Below are positions 7,374-17,413 of a stretch of 64,000 nucleotides of DNA, in pieces. How positions within the stretch are numbered: the first letter of the stretch is position 1; every line of letters starts with the position of its first letter. The position numbers and the translations under genes are program-made. Origin of the DNA: Bacteroidales bacterium (GTDB lineage Bacteria; Bacteroidota; Bacteroidia; Bacteroidales; Marinilabiliaceae); the NCBI GenBank assembly GCA_003249255.1, contig QKJP01000066.1:62001-126000 (forward strand). Direction: 5' to 3'. The notes beneath the pieces are model-generated. The model was not told the origin of the DNA. It did no database searches and saw only the letters and a list, made by a program, of their open reading frames with translations.

Positions 7374-10300
7374 ATGGAAAAACATCAAACTAAATGTGAT
7401 TTCGAAGCCATATTTTATGGAATGGTCGATTGGGTGTGGGAATTAGACAGTAATTGGATCTATACAATGGTGGATGGAAACATCCATGAAAAAACAAAAT
7501 ATTCTACAGACGAATTAATTAATCATTCTTTTTTTTCCTTCTTCCCCGAAATTCTTCAACGTCATGTCAAAAACGTTTTTGAGGACAGTATTAAGCAGCT
7601 GAAGCCAATAAAGAATTTGGAATGCAAAATGTTGTGTAAAGATACCTCACACATTACTGTTCTTATTCATGGAAATGCAATATTTAATGAACAGAAAGAA
7701 TTTGTGGGCTTTAAAGGCGTTGCACAAGATATTACTGCTCAAAAACAAAGAGAAGAAGAGATTGTAAATACAAATATTCTCTATGAGTTTGCTTTAGATT
7801 TGTCGAATGCCGGATCTTGGTATGTGGATTTTGAAAAAGCTCCGGATCATTTTTTTATCAGTAAAAAATTAGCGGAAGTGTATGGTGAGAAATGGTCTGA
7901 TAATCTTGTATTTCTTATCAAAGATTGGTTTGATAATATTTTAAAAACGAATGAAGAATTAGGCTTAAAGGTAATTGAGGATTGGTATGATGTATTTACA
8001 TCACTACAGTCTAATATCGAAATGGTTTGTCAGTATACTAAGAATGATGGGCAAGTTGTTTGGATTTATTCAAAAGCTAAGGTGATCAGAGATAATGAGG
8101 GGAAAGTAATGACGGTTTTTGGAGTAACAAGAGATATAACCGATAGTAAAATTAGAGAGCAAGAATTACTTGATCAGGAAAAAAAGTTCAGAACTCTATT
8201 TGAGCATTCTGTGGATGCAATAGTGATTGTTGATCCTGTTAAAATGAGATATGTTGACTGTAACAAGCGTGCTTATGAAACAATGGGATATTTATCAAAA
8301 GAAGAGTTTTTGTTAAAACTACCATCGGAGTTATCTCCTGAATATCAACCTGATGGAAGGCTATCTAAGAATCTCGCCTTTCAAAATATAAAAGAAGCTT
8401 ATGAGAGAGGATATAATGAGTTTGAATGGGTTTTTCAGAAAAAAGATGGAGAATTATTAACCAGTGAAATCTCACTGTTGCGTACAGAGTATAATAATGA
8501 GATCGTTTTACAGGCAGTTGTGACAGATATATCAGAAAGAAAGAAATATGAAGAAAAGTTGCTACATGCCAATTTATGTTCCAATCTGGCATTAAATTTA
8601 TCAAAATCTGCTTCGTGGTACATTGATTATGAGCAGTCTCCCGATAGGATGTATGGTTCCAACGATTTAGCAGAGATATATGGAATATTATCCATTTATG
8701 ATAAAGGCTTTTACTCTTTTGAAGATTGGAAAGAGAATATTATGCGAACTAATCCGCTAACAGGTGAGCATGCAGTTGAAAACTACAATGAAGCACTTAC
8801 AAATCCAGAATGTGACTTTGATACAATTTATCAGTTTACAAAAGAAAATGATAAAACAGTCATATGGATTAGAGAAAAGGCTGAAATAATACGTGATAGC
8901 CAGGGGAATTTAAAACGGATATATGGATTAATTCAGGATATTACCGAAAGTAAAGAAAACGAAGTTTCTTTAGCAAAGGCCAAAGAGGCCGCAGAAGCAG
9001 CAAATATTTCAAAAAGTACTTTTTTGGCAAATATAAGCCATGAAATTCGTACTCCAATGAATGCGATCATTGGTTTTGCAGAGCTTTTGTACATTAAGGT
9101 AAAGGATCAGTTTCATAAACAATATGTTGATAAAATACTAAGTAGTAGTCGCTTATTGTTAGGTTTGATAAATGATGTATTGGATTTATCAAAAATAGAA
9201 GCAGGCAAGATGGAACTTATACACAAACCTGTTTCTCTAAAAAAAGAAATGGAAACTCTGGAAAGTTTGTTTTCGAACCGAGCTATTAGCAAGCATTTGG
9301 ATTTATCGTTTAATATTTCTGAAGATTTTCCGGCTGTCGTAGAACTTGATGAATTGAGATTTCGTCAAGTCTCCATTAATTTGTTGAGTAACGCAATAAA
9401 GTTTACAAAGGAAGGTTGTGTAGGATATTCGATAGAAGCAAAGAATAAGCGCAATGAATATCTGGATATTATCATAAAGGTCTCAGATACCGGAATTGGC
9501 ATTCCACTCTCTAAGCGAGAGCATGTATTTGGAGATTTTAATCAACAAGATCCATTTATCAATCGTGAATTCGAAGGAACCGGTTTAGGATTAAGTATTA
9601 CAAATAAAATTATAGATTTATTTAATGGAAGCATTCAATTGGAAAGCAAAGTAAATGAGGGAAGTACGTTTACTGTTTATATTCCGGGAATTAAAATTGT
9701 AGAAAGTAATAATAAGTTTAATAATGAAATCGTAAATGATAATCTTAACGTTGTTTTTAGTTCAGCAAAAATTTTGGTTGCTGATGATGTTAGAGAAAAC
9801 CGGGAAGTTCTAAACGATTACTTACAATCGTATCAGTTGAAAGTTATTGAAGCTAAGGATGGTGTTGAAGCCGTTGAGCTTGCAAAGAAAGTCATGCCAG
9901 ATTTAATTTTAATGGATATTCGCATGCCGGGTCTTAGTGGTTTTCAGGCTTTTGATGAACTTCAAAAAGATAACAGAACGTCTTCAATACCAGTTGTAGC
10001 ATGTACGGCTTCTGCATTTATCGCCACCGAAAATGAAGCCTTGAAAAAAGGATTTAATGGTTATTTAAGGAAGCCAATACTTCTTCATGATATTGTGAAT
10101 GAATTGTGTAAATTTTTAGATTGGAAACCTCAAGATCAGGAGTTTTCAAATGAAGAGATTTTTGAGCCGGTTAGAGATCCTGCTGCCATTTCTTTACTCA
10201 GGCTTAATGCCTCAAAACTATGGTTTGCAATTCAGGATGCTCCGGAAGAAATGTTATATGTCCGTTTAGCAGAGGTTCTTAATGAAACAGCAAAGACTTT

Positions 10301-10412
10301 TGATAACAGACGCTTGTATAAGCAAGGGTCTGAATTTTTAAAGGTTGTAAAAGTTCATAATGGTGAAATGATTAGTCGCTATTTGAAGCTTTTTGAGAAC
10401 TATTTTTATTAG
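7374..10412 (+). CDS. Hybrid sensor histidine kinase with four PAS domains
   Basis: A soluble hybrid kinase of about 1010 residues. Four PAS/PAC repeats fill the first 530 residues, each ending in a DIT motif (VAQDITAQK, VTRDITDSK, VTDISERK, IQDITESK). PAS2 and PAS4 are alike (SWYVDFEKAPD, SWYIDYEQSPD), suggesting an internal duplication. Then come a HisKA domain with HEIRTPMNAI (His about 556), a HATPase domain with DTGIGIP and GTGLGLSI, and a receiver domain with phospho-acceptor Asp in LILMDIRMPG. No membrane segment or output domain is visible. I chose the ATG at 7374; a GTG at 7353 is an alternative. The signal is unknown and no cognate regulator is adjacent. Confidence 0.92.
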   Translation: MEKHQTKCDFEAIFYGMVDWVWELDSNWIYTMVDGNIHEKTKYSTDELINHSFFSFFPEILQRHVKNVFEDSIKQLKPIKNLECKMLCKDTSHITVLIHGNAIFNEQKEFVGFKGVAQDITAQKQREEEIVNTNILYEFALDLSNAGSWYVDFEKAPDHFFISKKLAEVYGEKWSDNLVFLIKDWFDNILKTNEELGLKVIEDWYDVFTSLQSNIEMVCQYTKNDGQVVWIYSKAKVIRDNEGKVMTVFGVTRDITDSKIREQELLDQEKKFRTLFEHSVDAIVIVDPVKMRYVDCNKRAYETMGYLSKEEFLLKLPSELSPEYQPDGRLSKNLAFQNIKEAYERGYNEFEWVFQKKDGELLTSEISLLRTEYNNEIVLQAVVTDISERKKYEEKLLHANLCSNLALNLSKSASWYIDYEQSPDRMYGSNDLAEIYGILSIYDKGFYSFEDWKENIMRTNPLTGEHAVENYNEALTNPECDFDTIYQFTKENDKTVIWIREKAEIIRDSQGNLKRIYGLIQDITESKENEVSLAKAKEAAEAANISKSTFLANISHEIRTPMNAIIGFAELLYIKVKDQFHKQYVDKILSSSRLLLGLINDVLDLSKIEAGKMELIHKPVSLKKEMETLESLFSNRAISKHLDLSFNISEDFPAVVELDELRFRQVSINLLSNAIKFTKEGCVGYSIEAKNKRNEYLDIIIKVSDTGIGIPLSKREHVFGDFNQQDPFINREFEGTGLGLSITNKIIDLFNGSIQLESKVNEGSTFTVYIPGIKIVESNNKFNNEIVNDNLNVVFSSAKILVADDVRENREVLNDYLQSYQLKVIEAKDGVEAVELAKKVMPDLILMDIRMPGLSGFQAFDELQKDNRTSSIPVVACTASAFIATENEALKKGFNGYLRKPILLHDIVNELCKFLDWKPQDQEFSNEEIFEPVRDPAAISLLRLNASKLWFAIQDAPEEMLYVRLAEVLNETAKTFDNRRLYKQGSEFLKVVKVHNGEMISRYLKLFENYFY

Positions 10413-10427
10413 ACAGGGCAAATCATA

Positions 10428-10435
10428 TACCTTTG
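10428..10435 (+). promoter_or_regulatory. -7 box TACCTTTG almost touching the HAD gene start
   Basis: TACCTTTG matches the Bacteroidota TAnnTTTG -7 element and ends only four bases before the ATG at 10440. If used, the transcript would be leaderless or nearly so. No good TTTG -33 element is found at the usual spacing. Confidence 0.4.
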
Positions 10436-10439
10436 TAGT

Positions 10440-11135
10440 ATGGATGATTTACAAAATATAAAAGTTATTGGTTTTGATGCTGACGACACTCTATGGATAA
10501 ATGAAACTTTTTTTAGAGAAGCCGAATTAGAATTTGTTAAAATAGTGAGCGAGTACGCCTCAAAGGAATATGCATTAGAAGCATTATACGAGGTTGAAAT
10601 GGCTAATATGGCCATTTATGGTTATGGTATAAAAGCGTTTACTTTATCGCTTATCGAAACAGCTTGCCTGCTTTCTAATAATAACATTAATGCACTTGAT
10701 GTTTTAGGTATTGTAAATATCGGTAAAAATATGCTGGACAAACCGGTTATTTTATTAGATGACATCGAGCTGGTACTTAAAGAACTATCAAAAAAATATC
10801 GGTTAATTGTGGCTACCAAAGGAGATTTACTCGATCAGGAAAGAAAGCTTAAGAAATCAGGCTTGATTAAGTATTTTCACCACATCGAAGTGATGAGTGA
10901 TAAAAATACAGAAAGTTACAACGCTCTAATTCACCATTTAGATATTGAACCACGAGAATTTTTGATGATTGGCAACTCCATGAAATCTGATGTCTTACCG
11001 GTAGTCGAATTAGGAGGATTTGGTATTCATGTTCCCTTTCACACAACTTGGCAGCACGAAGTGGTTGAACATCCTCAAAACCATCCGCGAATATTAGAAA
11101 TGGAACATGTTAAAAAAGTTTTGCAGTATTTTTAG
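10440..11135 (+). CDS. HAD family hydrolase
   Basis: A 231-residue phosphatase-like protein of the haloacid dehalogenase superfamily. Motif I is FDADDTLW with the nucleophile Asp13 and general acid Asp15; motif II is VATKGD; the motif IV acidic segment is MIGNSMKSDVLP. The helical insert between motif I and II is a C1-type cap, as in YjjG-like nucleotidases and small-metabolite phosphatases. The substrate cannot be inferred from sequence. It begins 27 bases after the kinase stop but seems to have its own -7 box. Confidence 0.88.
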   Translation: MDDLQNIKVIGFDADDTLWINETFFREAELEFVKIVSEYASKEYALEALYEVEMANMAIYGYGIKAFTLSLIETACLLSNNNINALDVLGIVNIGKNMLDKPVILLDDIELVLKELSKKYRLIVATKGDLLDQERKLKKSGLIKYFHHIEVMSDKNTESYNALIHHLDIEPREFLMIGNSMKSDVLPVVELGGFGIHVPFHTTWQHEVVEHPQNHPRILEMEHVKKVLQYF

Positions 11136-11251
11136 ATTTTATCCTTCATCGTTTTAAATAAATAATTCGATTAATATGATAGTAATTGCTGAAATGTTGA
11201 AAAATAATATTTTTGTGCTTCAATTGAAGAAATATTGTAAGATTTTGCATT

Positions 11252-12748
11252 TTGAAAAAAGATAAGTTTTTTTTATTAACTATTGTTACAGCATTTTTTG
11301 TTTATGTTATAACCGCGTTCAATAGTCATGGTTACTATCATGCAGATGAACATTACCAAATCATTGAATTTGCGGCTCACAAGCTGGGGAAGGTTACGCC
11401 AGATCAGATGGCATGGGAGTTTAATGCACGATTAAGGCCAACCTTACAACCTATTGTGGCCTTGGGAATTATTAAGTTTCTACTAATTTTAAATATTACC
11501 GATCCTTACATACAAGTTTGTGTATTACGAATTTTAACAGCTGTTTTGTCATTACTTGTTATTAGTGTTTTTGTGAAAAATACGAGTAGTTATTTCATAA
11601 ATAAATGGCAAAATCGTAGTTATTTTCTTTTGTCGTTTTTTCTATGGTTTATTCCGTATATAAGTGTTCGCTTCTCATCTGAAACATACTCCGGATTATT
11701 CTTTATACTTGCTTTGGTAACTTTTATCCGGCATAAAGAATCTCATAAGAACACAGTGTTGATTGGTCTTTTAATGGGGCTGAGTTTTCTTTTTAGATTT
11801 CAAATGGCCTTTGCTGCGTTTGGTTTTGGATTGTGGTTACTGTTTGTTAATAAGTCAAACTGGCATGATATCATCAAATTATCGTTAGGTTTTTTATTAA
11901 TGGTAGGAGTTGGAATACTTATAGATTCATGGTTTTATGGAGAATTTGTTTTTTCACCATGGAATTATTTCTACGAAAACGTAGTAAATGATGTTGCTTC
12001 TACTTTTGGTGGGAAACCATGGTATTATTATCCTGGAAAAATGGTGGTATATCCAAGCATTTTTATTGGCATTCCATTGTTTTTATCCTTTGTGATTGTT
12101 TTGGTTTTAAATTATAAGAATCTTTTTTTGTGGTGTATTATTCCTTTTGTAATAGTACATACATTAATTCCACACAAAGAGGAACGGTTTATGTTTCCAC
12201 TTATTTATATGTTTCCGTTTGTAATGATGTCTGCATATAAGTATTTGAATGATTATTTGGAAAACAAGAAATATATGCGTTTAATAAACTGGATTCTAGT
12301 GGTATTCTTTCTTGTGGTAAATCCAATAGGGATAATTGCTTTAAGTTCAAAATCAGCAGGTATTGGCCGAATGGAAATAACTAAATGGATTAATGATAAT
12401 GTAGTTGATAAGGATTTTAATATCATTCACATATACAGAGGAAATCCCTATAATCCATGGCGTGGTTTGCCTGCAACTTTTTATATGAACGATAACTATC
12501 ATGACTATGAAATTGATAGTTTAGCTCAGTTACATGATTCTATATTGGTAAGCGGTGCGGTTAATTTTTTAGCCCTTAGAGCAGAAGAAGTAACTTCTCG
12601 TGAAGCTCAACAGATCATGACGCAACAGAAATTTGAGTTTGTAAAATCAAGTGTGCCACAATGGATTATAAAATTGAATTATTACTTTTCAATTTATGAT
12701 AACAAAAATGTTTTACTACTTTATCAGCATAAGAAAACTAAAGTGTAG
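11252..12748 (+). CDS. Integral membrane glycosyltransferase, GT22 / Alg9-like mannosyltransferase
   Basis: A 498-residue membrane protein with about ten hydrophobic segments and a C-terminal soluble tail. Just after the first membrane helix comes HADEHYQIIEF (His30-Asp32-Glu33), the first-loop acidic motif of GT22 enzymes such as Alg9 and PIG-B, where it binds a polyprenyl-phosphate sugar donor. The stretch IPHKEERFMFPLIY also resembles the HKEERFLFP motif of that family, which strengthens the call. The acceptor is unknown; a glycolipid or surface glycan is plausible. The start is a TTG; no in-frame ATG lies nearby. Confidence 0.78.
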   Translation: MKKDKFFLLTIVTAFFVYVITAFNSHGYYHADEHYQIIEFAAHKLGKVTPDQMAWEFNARLRPTLQPIVALGIIKFLLILNITDPYIQVCVLRILTAVLSLLVISVFVKNTSSYFINKWQNRSYFLLSFFLWFIPYISVRFSSETYSGLFFILALVTFIRHKESHKNTVLIGLLMGLSFLFRFQMAFAAFGFGLWLLFVNKSNWHDIIKLSLGFLLMVGVGILIDSWFYGEFVFSPWNYFYENVVNDVASTFGGKPWYYYPGKMVVYPSIFIGIPLFLSFVIVLVLNYKNLFLWCIIPFVIVHTLIPHKEERFMFPLIYMFPFVMMSAYKYLNDYLENKKYMRLINWILVVFFLVVNPIGIIALSSKSAGIGRMEITKWINDNVVDKDFNIIHIYRGNPYNPWRGLPATFYMNDNYHDYEIDSLAQLHDSILVSGAVNFLALRAEEVTSREAQQIMTQQKFEFVKSSVPQWIIKLNYYFSIYDNKNVLLLYQHKKTKV

Positions 12749-12797
12749 ATGGGGAGAAATACATGGTGTTTATTAAAGATTTTGATGGAATTCAACA

Positions 12798-13286
12798 TCA
12801 GTTGTTAAATATTTGAGAAGTATTAAGAGCAGTGTTTTCATTGGCTTGTGTGTTTATCATATCATAAACCATTCCTGTCACCTTGGCAACAATGTTTCTA
12901 CATGTATATTGATTGTTTTCCTTTGTTTGATTGTTTTCTTCTACTTCTTTAGCTCTCAGTTTTAGAAGTTCTGCACAATTATTAGTGCCAAAACAATCAA
13001 TAACTTGTTGATTTAGCTCTCTTACTTTTTGGTAGGCATCCAGTTTCTTTGAGTTATCAGGTGTCTCATTTCCAAATTCTAAACCCAATACCATAAAGCC
13101 ACCGGTAACTGCTCCGCATGTTTCCTTTAATCGACCCATTCCACCCCCAAAGGTTGATGAGATTAATTTAGCACTACGCTCATCTATTTGGTATTGGTCT
13201 GAAAATGCTAATAATACGGCTTGAGAACAGTTGTATCCTTCATCAAAAAAGGATTTGGCTTTGTTTATTATTTCTTGCTTGTTCAT
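12798..13286 (-). CDS. C_GCAxxG_C_C family protein
   Basis: A 162-residue protein of the C_GCAxxG_C_C family (TIGR01909): Cys20 in GYNCSQAVLLAF, then the CGAVTGG motif from Cys57, then cysteines in CFGTNNCAELL and YTCRNIV. The Gly-rich FGGGMGRL precedes the central motif. Members are often found next to redox genes in anaerobes and are thought to be redox-active or metal-binding, but the function is not established. It is downstream of rubrerythrin on the same strand, separated by a strong hairpin. Confidence 0.85.
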   Translation of the reverse strand: MNKQEIINKAKSFFDEGYNCSQAVLLAFSDQYQIDERSAKLISSTFGGGMGRLKETCGAVTGGFMVLGLEFGNETPDNSKKLDAYQKVRELNQQVIDCFGTNNCAELLKLRAKEVEENNQTKENNQYTCRNIVAKVTGMVYDMINTQANENTALNTSQIFNN

Positions 13287-13301
13287 GTTTTACAAAATAA
13301 A

Positions 13302-13338
13302 GAAAGGTGCAAAGTTAGAATTAACTTGCACCTTTCTG
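13302..13338. terminator. Strong hairpin downstream of rubrerythrin
   Basis: AGAAAGGTGCAA (13302-13313) pairs with TTGCACCTTTCT (13327-13338); the stem extends inwards with AGTTA/TAACT around one bulged base. It lies between rubrerythrin and the C_GCAxxG gene. Confidence 0.7.
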
Positions 13339-13357
13339 AATATTTACATAAAAAAGT

Positions 13358-13933
13358 CTAATAATTAGATTCCTTAATCTCAAAATAGGATTGAGGATGT
13401 AAACAAGCAGGACAAGTTTTAGGAGCTTTTTCACTTTCATGAAGATATCCGCAATTACGGCACTTCCAGATTACCTTACCGTTACTTTCAAATACTTTAC
13501 CAGCCTCAAGGTTGTCGTATAATTTACGGTAACGAGCTTCGTGTGCTTCTTCAACCTTAGCGATTAATTTAAAAGCAGTAGCAACCTCTTTAAAACCTTC
13601 TTCTTCAGCGATGCGTGCAAATTCAGGGTACAACTCAGTCCACTCCTCGTTTTCACCATCTGCCGAAGCTTTAAGGTTTTCCATGGTAGTACCAATTATC
13701 CCTGCAGGATATGTTGCTGTAATTTCAACAGCACCACCCTCTAAAAATTTAAAGAAACGCTTTGCATGCTCTTTTTCGTTTAAAGATGTTTCTTCAAAAA
13801 TAGCAGCAATTTGCTCCAGACCTTCTTTTTTTGCTTGTTTTGCAAAATAATCATAACGCATACGTGCTTGAGATTCACCGGCAAAAGCTTTAAGTAAGTT
13901 CTGCTCTGTTTTAGTTCCTTTTAAACTGTTCAT
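13358..13933 (-). CDS. rbr: Rubrerythrin
   Basis: A 191-residue rubrerythrin: a ferritin-like four-helix diiron domain (about 1-145, with [13 protein letters not shown] and [13 protein letters not shown] supplying Glu/His ligands) and a C-terminal rubredoxin-like domain with CRNCGYLH and CPACLHP (CxxC-x12-CxxC). It reduces hydrogen peroxide to water in the cytoplasm of anaerobes, receiving electrons through rubredoxin. The flavoredoxin-rubredoxin fusion directly upstream, 41 bases away on the same strand, is a natural electron donor. Confidence 0.97.
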   Translation of the reverse strand: MNSLKGTKTEQNLLKAFAGESQARMRYDYFAKQAKKEGLEQIAAIFEETSLNEKEHAKRFFKFLEGGAVEITATYPAGIIGTTMENLKASADGENEEWTELYPEFARIAEEEGFKEVATAFKLIAKVEEAHEARYRKLYDNLEAGKVFESNGKVIWKCRNCGYLHESEKAPKTCPACLHPQSYFEIKESNY

Positions 13934-13974
13934 TTTGTTTAAATTTAATTTATTACGTGTGAATTTATTTAGTC

Positions 13975-14676
13975 TTATAATTTATTAAATGCAGATTTAG
14001 GAGCGCCACAAACGGGGCAAGACCAATTTTCTCCCAAGTCTTCAAAATTTGTTCCGGGCGGGATACCATGATCTAAATCTCCAAGTTCAGGATCATAAAT
14101 ATATTTACAAATTGAGCATTGATATTTGTTGTCTTTATGAGATTCTTGTGTTTTTCCATCAAGTTTTGATTGATCAATATAGGTTGGAGCATTTTTGGGT
14201 GCAAAGCCTTTTTTTACTTCATGATAATAAGCATAGGTTAATGGCCTTGCTTGAGCATCTAATAAATCATTGTCGATAATTTCGGCAATGAACATCAAGT
14301 GAGTTCCAACATCAACGTTACTAACTACTTTACATTCAAACCAGGCAATAGAATCTTCAGTTACAATTGGAGTTTTGTTTTCTGAAACAATATGCTGAGT
14401 AGATTCAAATTTATTGGTTGTTCTCCCACTTTGATAACCAAATAATCCAATTAAATCAGATTTGGTTTCTTGTTTCAATACGGAGATAGAGAAAAAGCCA
14501 CTCTTTTTTATTAAATCACAGGTAAAATTATCTTTATTACAGCTTATGGCAATTTGAGCAGGTTCTGCTGTTACCTGAAAAGCGGTATTTGCAACATAGC
14601 CATTTTTAATTTCATCATTTTGAGATGAAATGATGTATAAACCATAAGTGATTTTAAAAAATGCCTCCGTATTCAT
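13975..14676 (-). CDS. hrb: Flavin reductase-rubredoxin fusion (high-molecular-weight rubredoxin)
   Basis: A 233-residue fusion. Residues 1-150 are an FMN-binding flavin-reductase-like (flavoredoxin) domain beginning [15 protein letters not shown]; residues 180-233 are a rubredoxin with [16 protein letters not shown] and [13 protein letters not shown], giving the four iron-ligating cysteines. This layout matches Hrb of Moorella and related anaerobes, which passes NAD(P)H-derived electrons to flavodiiron proteins or rubrerythrin. It is followed by rbr, which supports a peroxide or oxygen detoxification role. Confidence 0.92.
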   Translation of the reverse strand: MNTEAFFKITYGLYIISSQNDEIKNGYVANTAFQVTAEPAQIAISCNKDNFTCDLIKKSGFFSISVLKQETKSDLIGLFGYQSGRTTNKFESTQHIVSENKTPIVTEDSIAWFECKVVSNVDVGTHLMFIAEIIDNDLLDAQARPLTYAYYHEVKKGFAPKNAPTYIDQSKLDGKTQESHKDNKYQCSICKYIYDPELGDLDHGIPPGTNFEDLGENWSCPVCGAPKSAFNKL

Positions 14677-14917
14677 TGCTTTTTATTGTTAAACTACTTC
14701 AAAAATAGAATTTATGCAATGTATAGTTTAAGCCAGATCAACAAAAATAGGAAGAGTTGATGTAATTTAAATCCAGTGTAAATAAGGAATGTTGCAAATG
14801 CCATGGTGTTTTTTTTACTAAAACATATACAATATTGTAGGATATTTAATTACTTCGCAACGCTAAAAGTATAAAAAGGAGAAAATAGCACCCAGGAACA
14901 TAAATTGTAAAACTTTT

Positions 14918-15745
14918 ATGAACAAAATTGTAGACAAGGAGTACTATTCCGATAACGTTGTGCGCCTTGAAGTGGAGGCTCCACGTATTGCAAAAGCAAG
15001 GAGAGCAGGTCATTTTGTAATAGTGAAACCGGATGAAAAAGGAGAGCGTATTCCTTTAACCATTGCCACATCAGATGTGAAGAAAGGTACAATAACGCTT
15101 GTCATTCAGAAAGTTGGAGTTACATCCAGGAAAATTGCCAATTTAAATGTTGGTGATCATATTACTGATTTAGTAGGTCCACTAGGTCAGGCTACTCATA
15201 TCGAAAAAGTAGGTACGGTATTAATGTGTGGAGGTGGAGTAGGGGTTGCTCCATTGTTACCAATTGTAGAAGCATTTAAAAAGGCCGGAAATAAGGTGAT
15301 CACCATTCTTGCAGCACGTTCTAAAGATTTGATCATTTTAGAAGATCAAATGCGCGAGCATTCCGATGAATTAATTATCATGACAGATGATGGTTCGTAT
15401 GGTACAAAAGGCTTAGTTACAGAGGGAATGAAGAGAGTGATGGATCGTGAAAAAGTAGATCTTTCAGTTGTAATAGGTCCTGCGATAATGATGAAATTTG
15501 CTTCATTAACGACTAAAGAATACAATGTGCCTACCTATGCTAGTTTGAATACCATTATGGTCGATGGAACTGGTATGTGTGGTGCTTGCCGTGTTACAGT
15601 TGGTGGTAAAACTAAGTTTGTTTGCATTGATGGGCCTGAGTTTGATGCACACCAGGTTGATTTTGATGAAATGTTGCTGCGTTTAAGTGGTTATAAAGAA
15701 ATTGAACAAAAAGCAGATCAGGATTATCTTGATCAACATAAATAA
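14918..15745 (+). CDS. nfnA: NfnA / sulfide dehydrogenase beta-type FAD and [2Fe-2S] subunit
   Basis: A 275-residue ferredoxin-NADP reductase-like protein. It has an FAD-binding barrel (about 1-95, with IPLTIATS), an NAD(P) domain with CGGGVGVAPLLPIVEAF near 105, and a C-terminal [2Fe-2S] motif, GMCGACRVTVGGKTKFVC, near 220-240, as in the dihydroorotate dehydrogenase electron-transfer subunit. With its neighbour it forms the bifurcating NADH-dependent ferredoxin:NADP oxidoreductase, or a sulfide dehydrogenase/glutamate synthase-like pair. The partner starts six bases later. Confidence 0.88.
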   Translation: MNKIVDKEYYSDNVVRLEVEAPRIAKARRAGHFVIVKPDEKGERIPLTIATSDVKKGTITLVIQKVGVTSRKIANLNVGDHITDLVGPLGQATHIEKVGTVLMCGGGVGVAPLLPIVEAFKKAGNKVITILAARSKDLIILEDQMREHSDELIIMTDDGSYGTKGLVTEGMKRVMDREKVDLSVVIGPAIMMKFASLTTKEYNVPTYASLNTIMVDGTGMCGACRVTVGGKTKFVCIDGPEFDAHQVDFDEMLLRLSGYKEIEQKADQDYLDQHK

Positions 15746-15751
15746 TATACC

Positions 15752-17230
15752 ATGTCTGTATCAAAAGAATTTTTAAAAGAGGAAAGAGATCAGGCTTGGC
15801 GCAATGAGATTCGCAAAAGTTTGACAGCAAAAGAACGTACTTCCCTTGCACGAGTTCACATGAATGAAGTGGATGCAATGGAAAGAATTCTTTCAAATGT
15901 AGAAGTTAATACAGGATTAACAGCTGAACAAGCTCAGTGTGAGGCAAAACGTTGTTTAGATTGTATTGATCCAACCTGTATAAGTGGATGTCCCGTAGAA
16001 ATTAATATCCCAAAGTTTATTAAGCGAATTGAGCAAGGTGAATTTCTAGAGGCTGCAAAGACACTAAAAGAAACTAGTACTTTACCGGCAGTATGTGGAC
16101 GTGTTTGTCCACAAGAAAAACAATGTGAAGCAAAGTGTTTTTATACACTAAAGTTGAAAAAAGAGCCGGTTGCTATTGGCTATTTAGAGCGATTTGCTGC
16201 GGACTATGAAAGAGAATCAGGACAGATCTCAGTACCCGAAAAAGCTTCTGCAAATGGTATAAAGGTAGCTGTAATAGGTAGTGGACCTGCTGGATTAACC
16301 TGTGCAGGAGAAATGGCTAAAAAGGGATATTCAGTAACTGTTTTTGAAGCTCTTCATGAAATAGGTGGAGTTTTAAAATATGGAATTCCAGAGTTTCGAT
16401 TACCAAACTCAATTGTTGATGTTGAAATTGACAGCCTTAAAAAAATGGGAGTTGAGTTTGAAACAAACTTTATTGTTGGAAAAACATCCTCTTTTGAAGA
16501 ATTAAAAGAAGAAGGTTATCAAGCTTTTTTTACAGGTAGTGGAGCTGGTTTGCCACGTTTCATGAACTTACCGGGCGAAAATTACATCGGTATTTTAAGC
16601 TCAAATGAATATCTGACAAGAGTAAATTTAATGCATGCAGCTGATAGTTTAACCGATACACCTATTTTAAGAGGTAAAAATGTGGCCATTATTGGTGGTG
16701 GAAACACAGCCATGGATTCTGTTCGTACAGCAAAGCGTTTAGGTGCCGAACGAGCAATGATCATCTATCGTCGCTCGATGGATGAAATGCCTGCTCGTGT
16801 TGAAGAAATCAAACATGCTCAGGAAGAAGGGATTGAGTTCTTGACATTGACCAATCCATTGGAGTATTTTGCAAACGATAAAGGTCGCGTTAATAAGATG
16901 CGTGTTCAAAAAATGGAGTTAGGAGAACCTGATGCTTCGGGGCGTCGTCGTCCGGTAGCCATCGAAGGTTCTGAATATGATATTGATGTAGATACTGTTG
17001 TGGTGAGTGTGGGGGTTTCTCCTAATCCCTTAATTCCGAATTCCTTACCTCAATTAGAAGTTACTAAGTGGGGAACTATTTCTGTTAATGAAGAGAATCT
17101 TCAGTCATCTATTCCTGAAATGTTCGCAGGAGGTGATATCGTTAGAGGTGGGGCAACCGTTATTTTAGCGATGGGTGACGGAAGAAAGGCAGCTGCTGAA
17201 ATGGATAAATATTTTAAATCAAAAAAGTAG
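15752..17230 (+). CDS. nfnB: NfnB / NADPH glutamate synthase-like large subunit
   Basis: A 492-residue flavoprotein of the GltD/GltA family. The N-terminal Fe-S domain has CLDCIDPTCISGCP and CGRVCPQEKQCEAKC for two [4Fe-4S] clusters; the FAD motif GSGPAGLTCAGEMAKKG is near 173 and a second dinucleotide motif GGGNTAMDSVRTAKRLG near 313. A glutamine amidotransferase or FMN synthase domain is absent, so by itself it is not a glutamate synthase. With the preceding gene it fits NfnAB, which couples NADPH, NADH and ferredoxin pools. Confidence 0.88.
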   Translation: MSVSKEFLKEERDQAWRNEIRKSLTAKERTSLARVHMNEVDAMERILSNVEVNTGLTAEQAQCEAKRCLDCIDPTCISGCPVEINIPKFIKRIEQGEFLEAAKTLKETSTLPAVCGRVCPQEKQCEAKCFYTLKLKKEPVAIGYLERFAADYERESGQISVPEKASANGIKVAVIGSGPAGLTCAGEMAKKGYSVTVFEALHEIGGVLKYGIPEFRLPNSIVDVEIDSLKKMGVEFETNFIVGKTSSFEELKEEGYQAFFTGSGAGLPRFMNLPGENYIGILSSNEYLTRVNLMHAADSLTDTPILRGKNVAIIGGGNTAMDSVRTAKRLGAERAMIIYRRSMDEMPARVEEIKHAQEEGIEFLTLTNPLEYFANDKGRVNKMRVQKMELGEPDASGRRRPVAIEGSEYDIDVDTVVVSVGVSPNPLIPNSLPQLEVTKWGTISVNEENLQSSIPEMFAGGDIVRGGATVILAMGDGRKAAAEMDKYFKSKK

Positions 17231-17413
17231 CAAAAATTCGTTTATGTGCAGATTAGCAAATTTGCTTATGAATGCTCAAATATTAAAGATGTTTAACATT
17301 GGTATGAAGCACAAATCAGAGAGATTAATATTTATTTTAAGATAGAGGGATCTTTCTTGTTGATAAATAGTTTATTATTTTAGAATGATTGTGTGATATT
17401 GTATTGATACTTA

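Noticed and set aside
14828-14839. Perfect palindrome TACAATATTGTA upstream of nfnA
   Set aside because: Short, AT-rich and without a second copy nearby; expected by chance in sequence of this composition.
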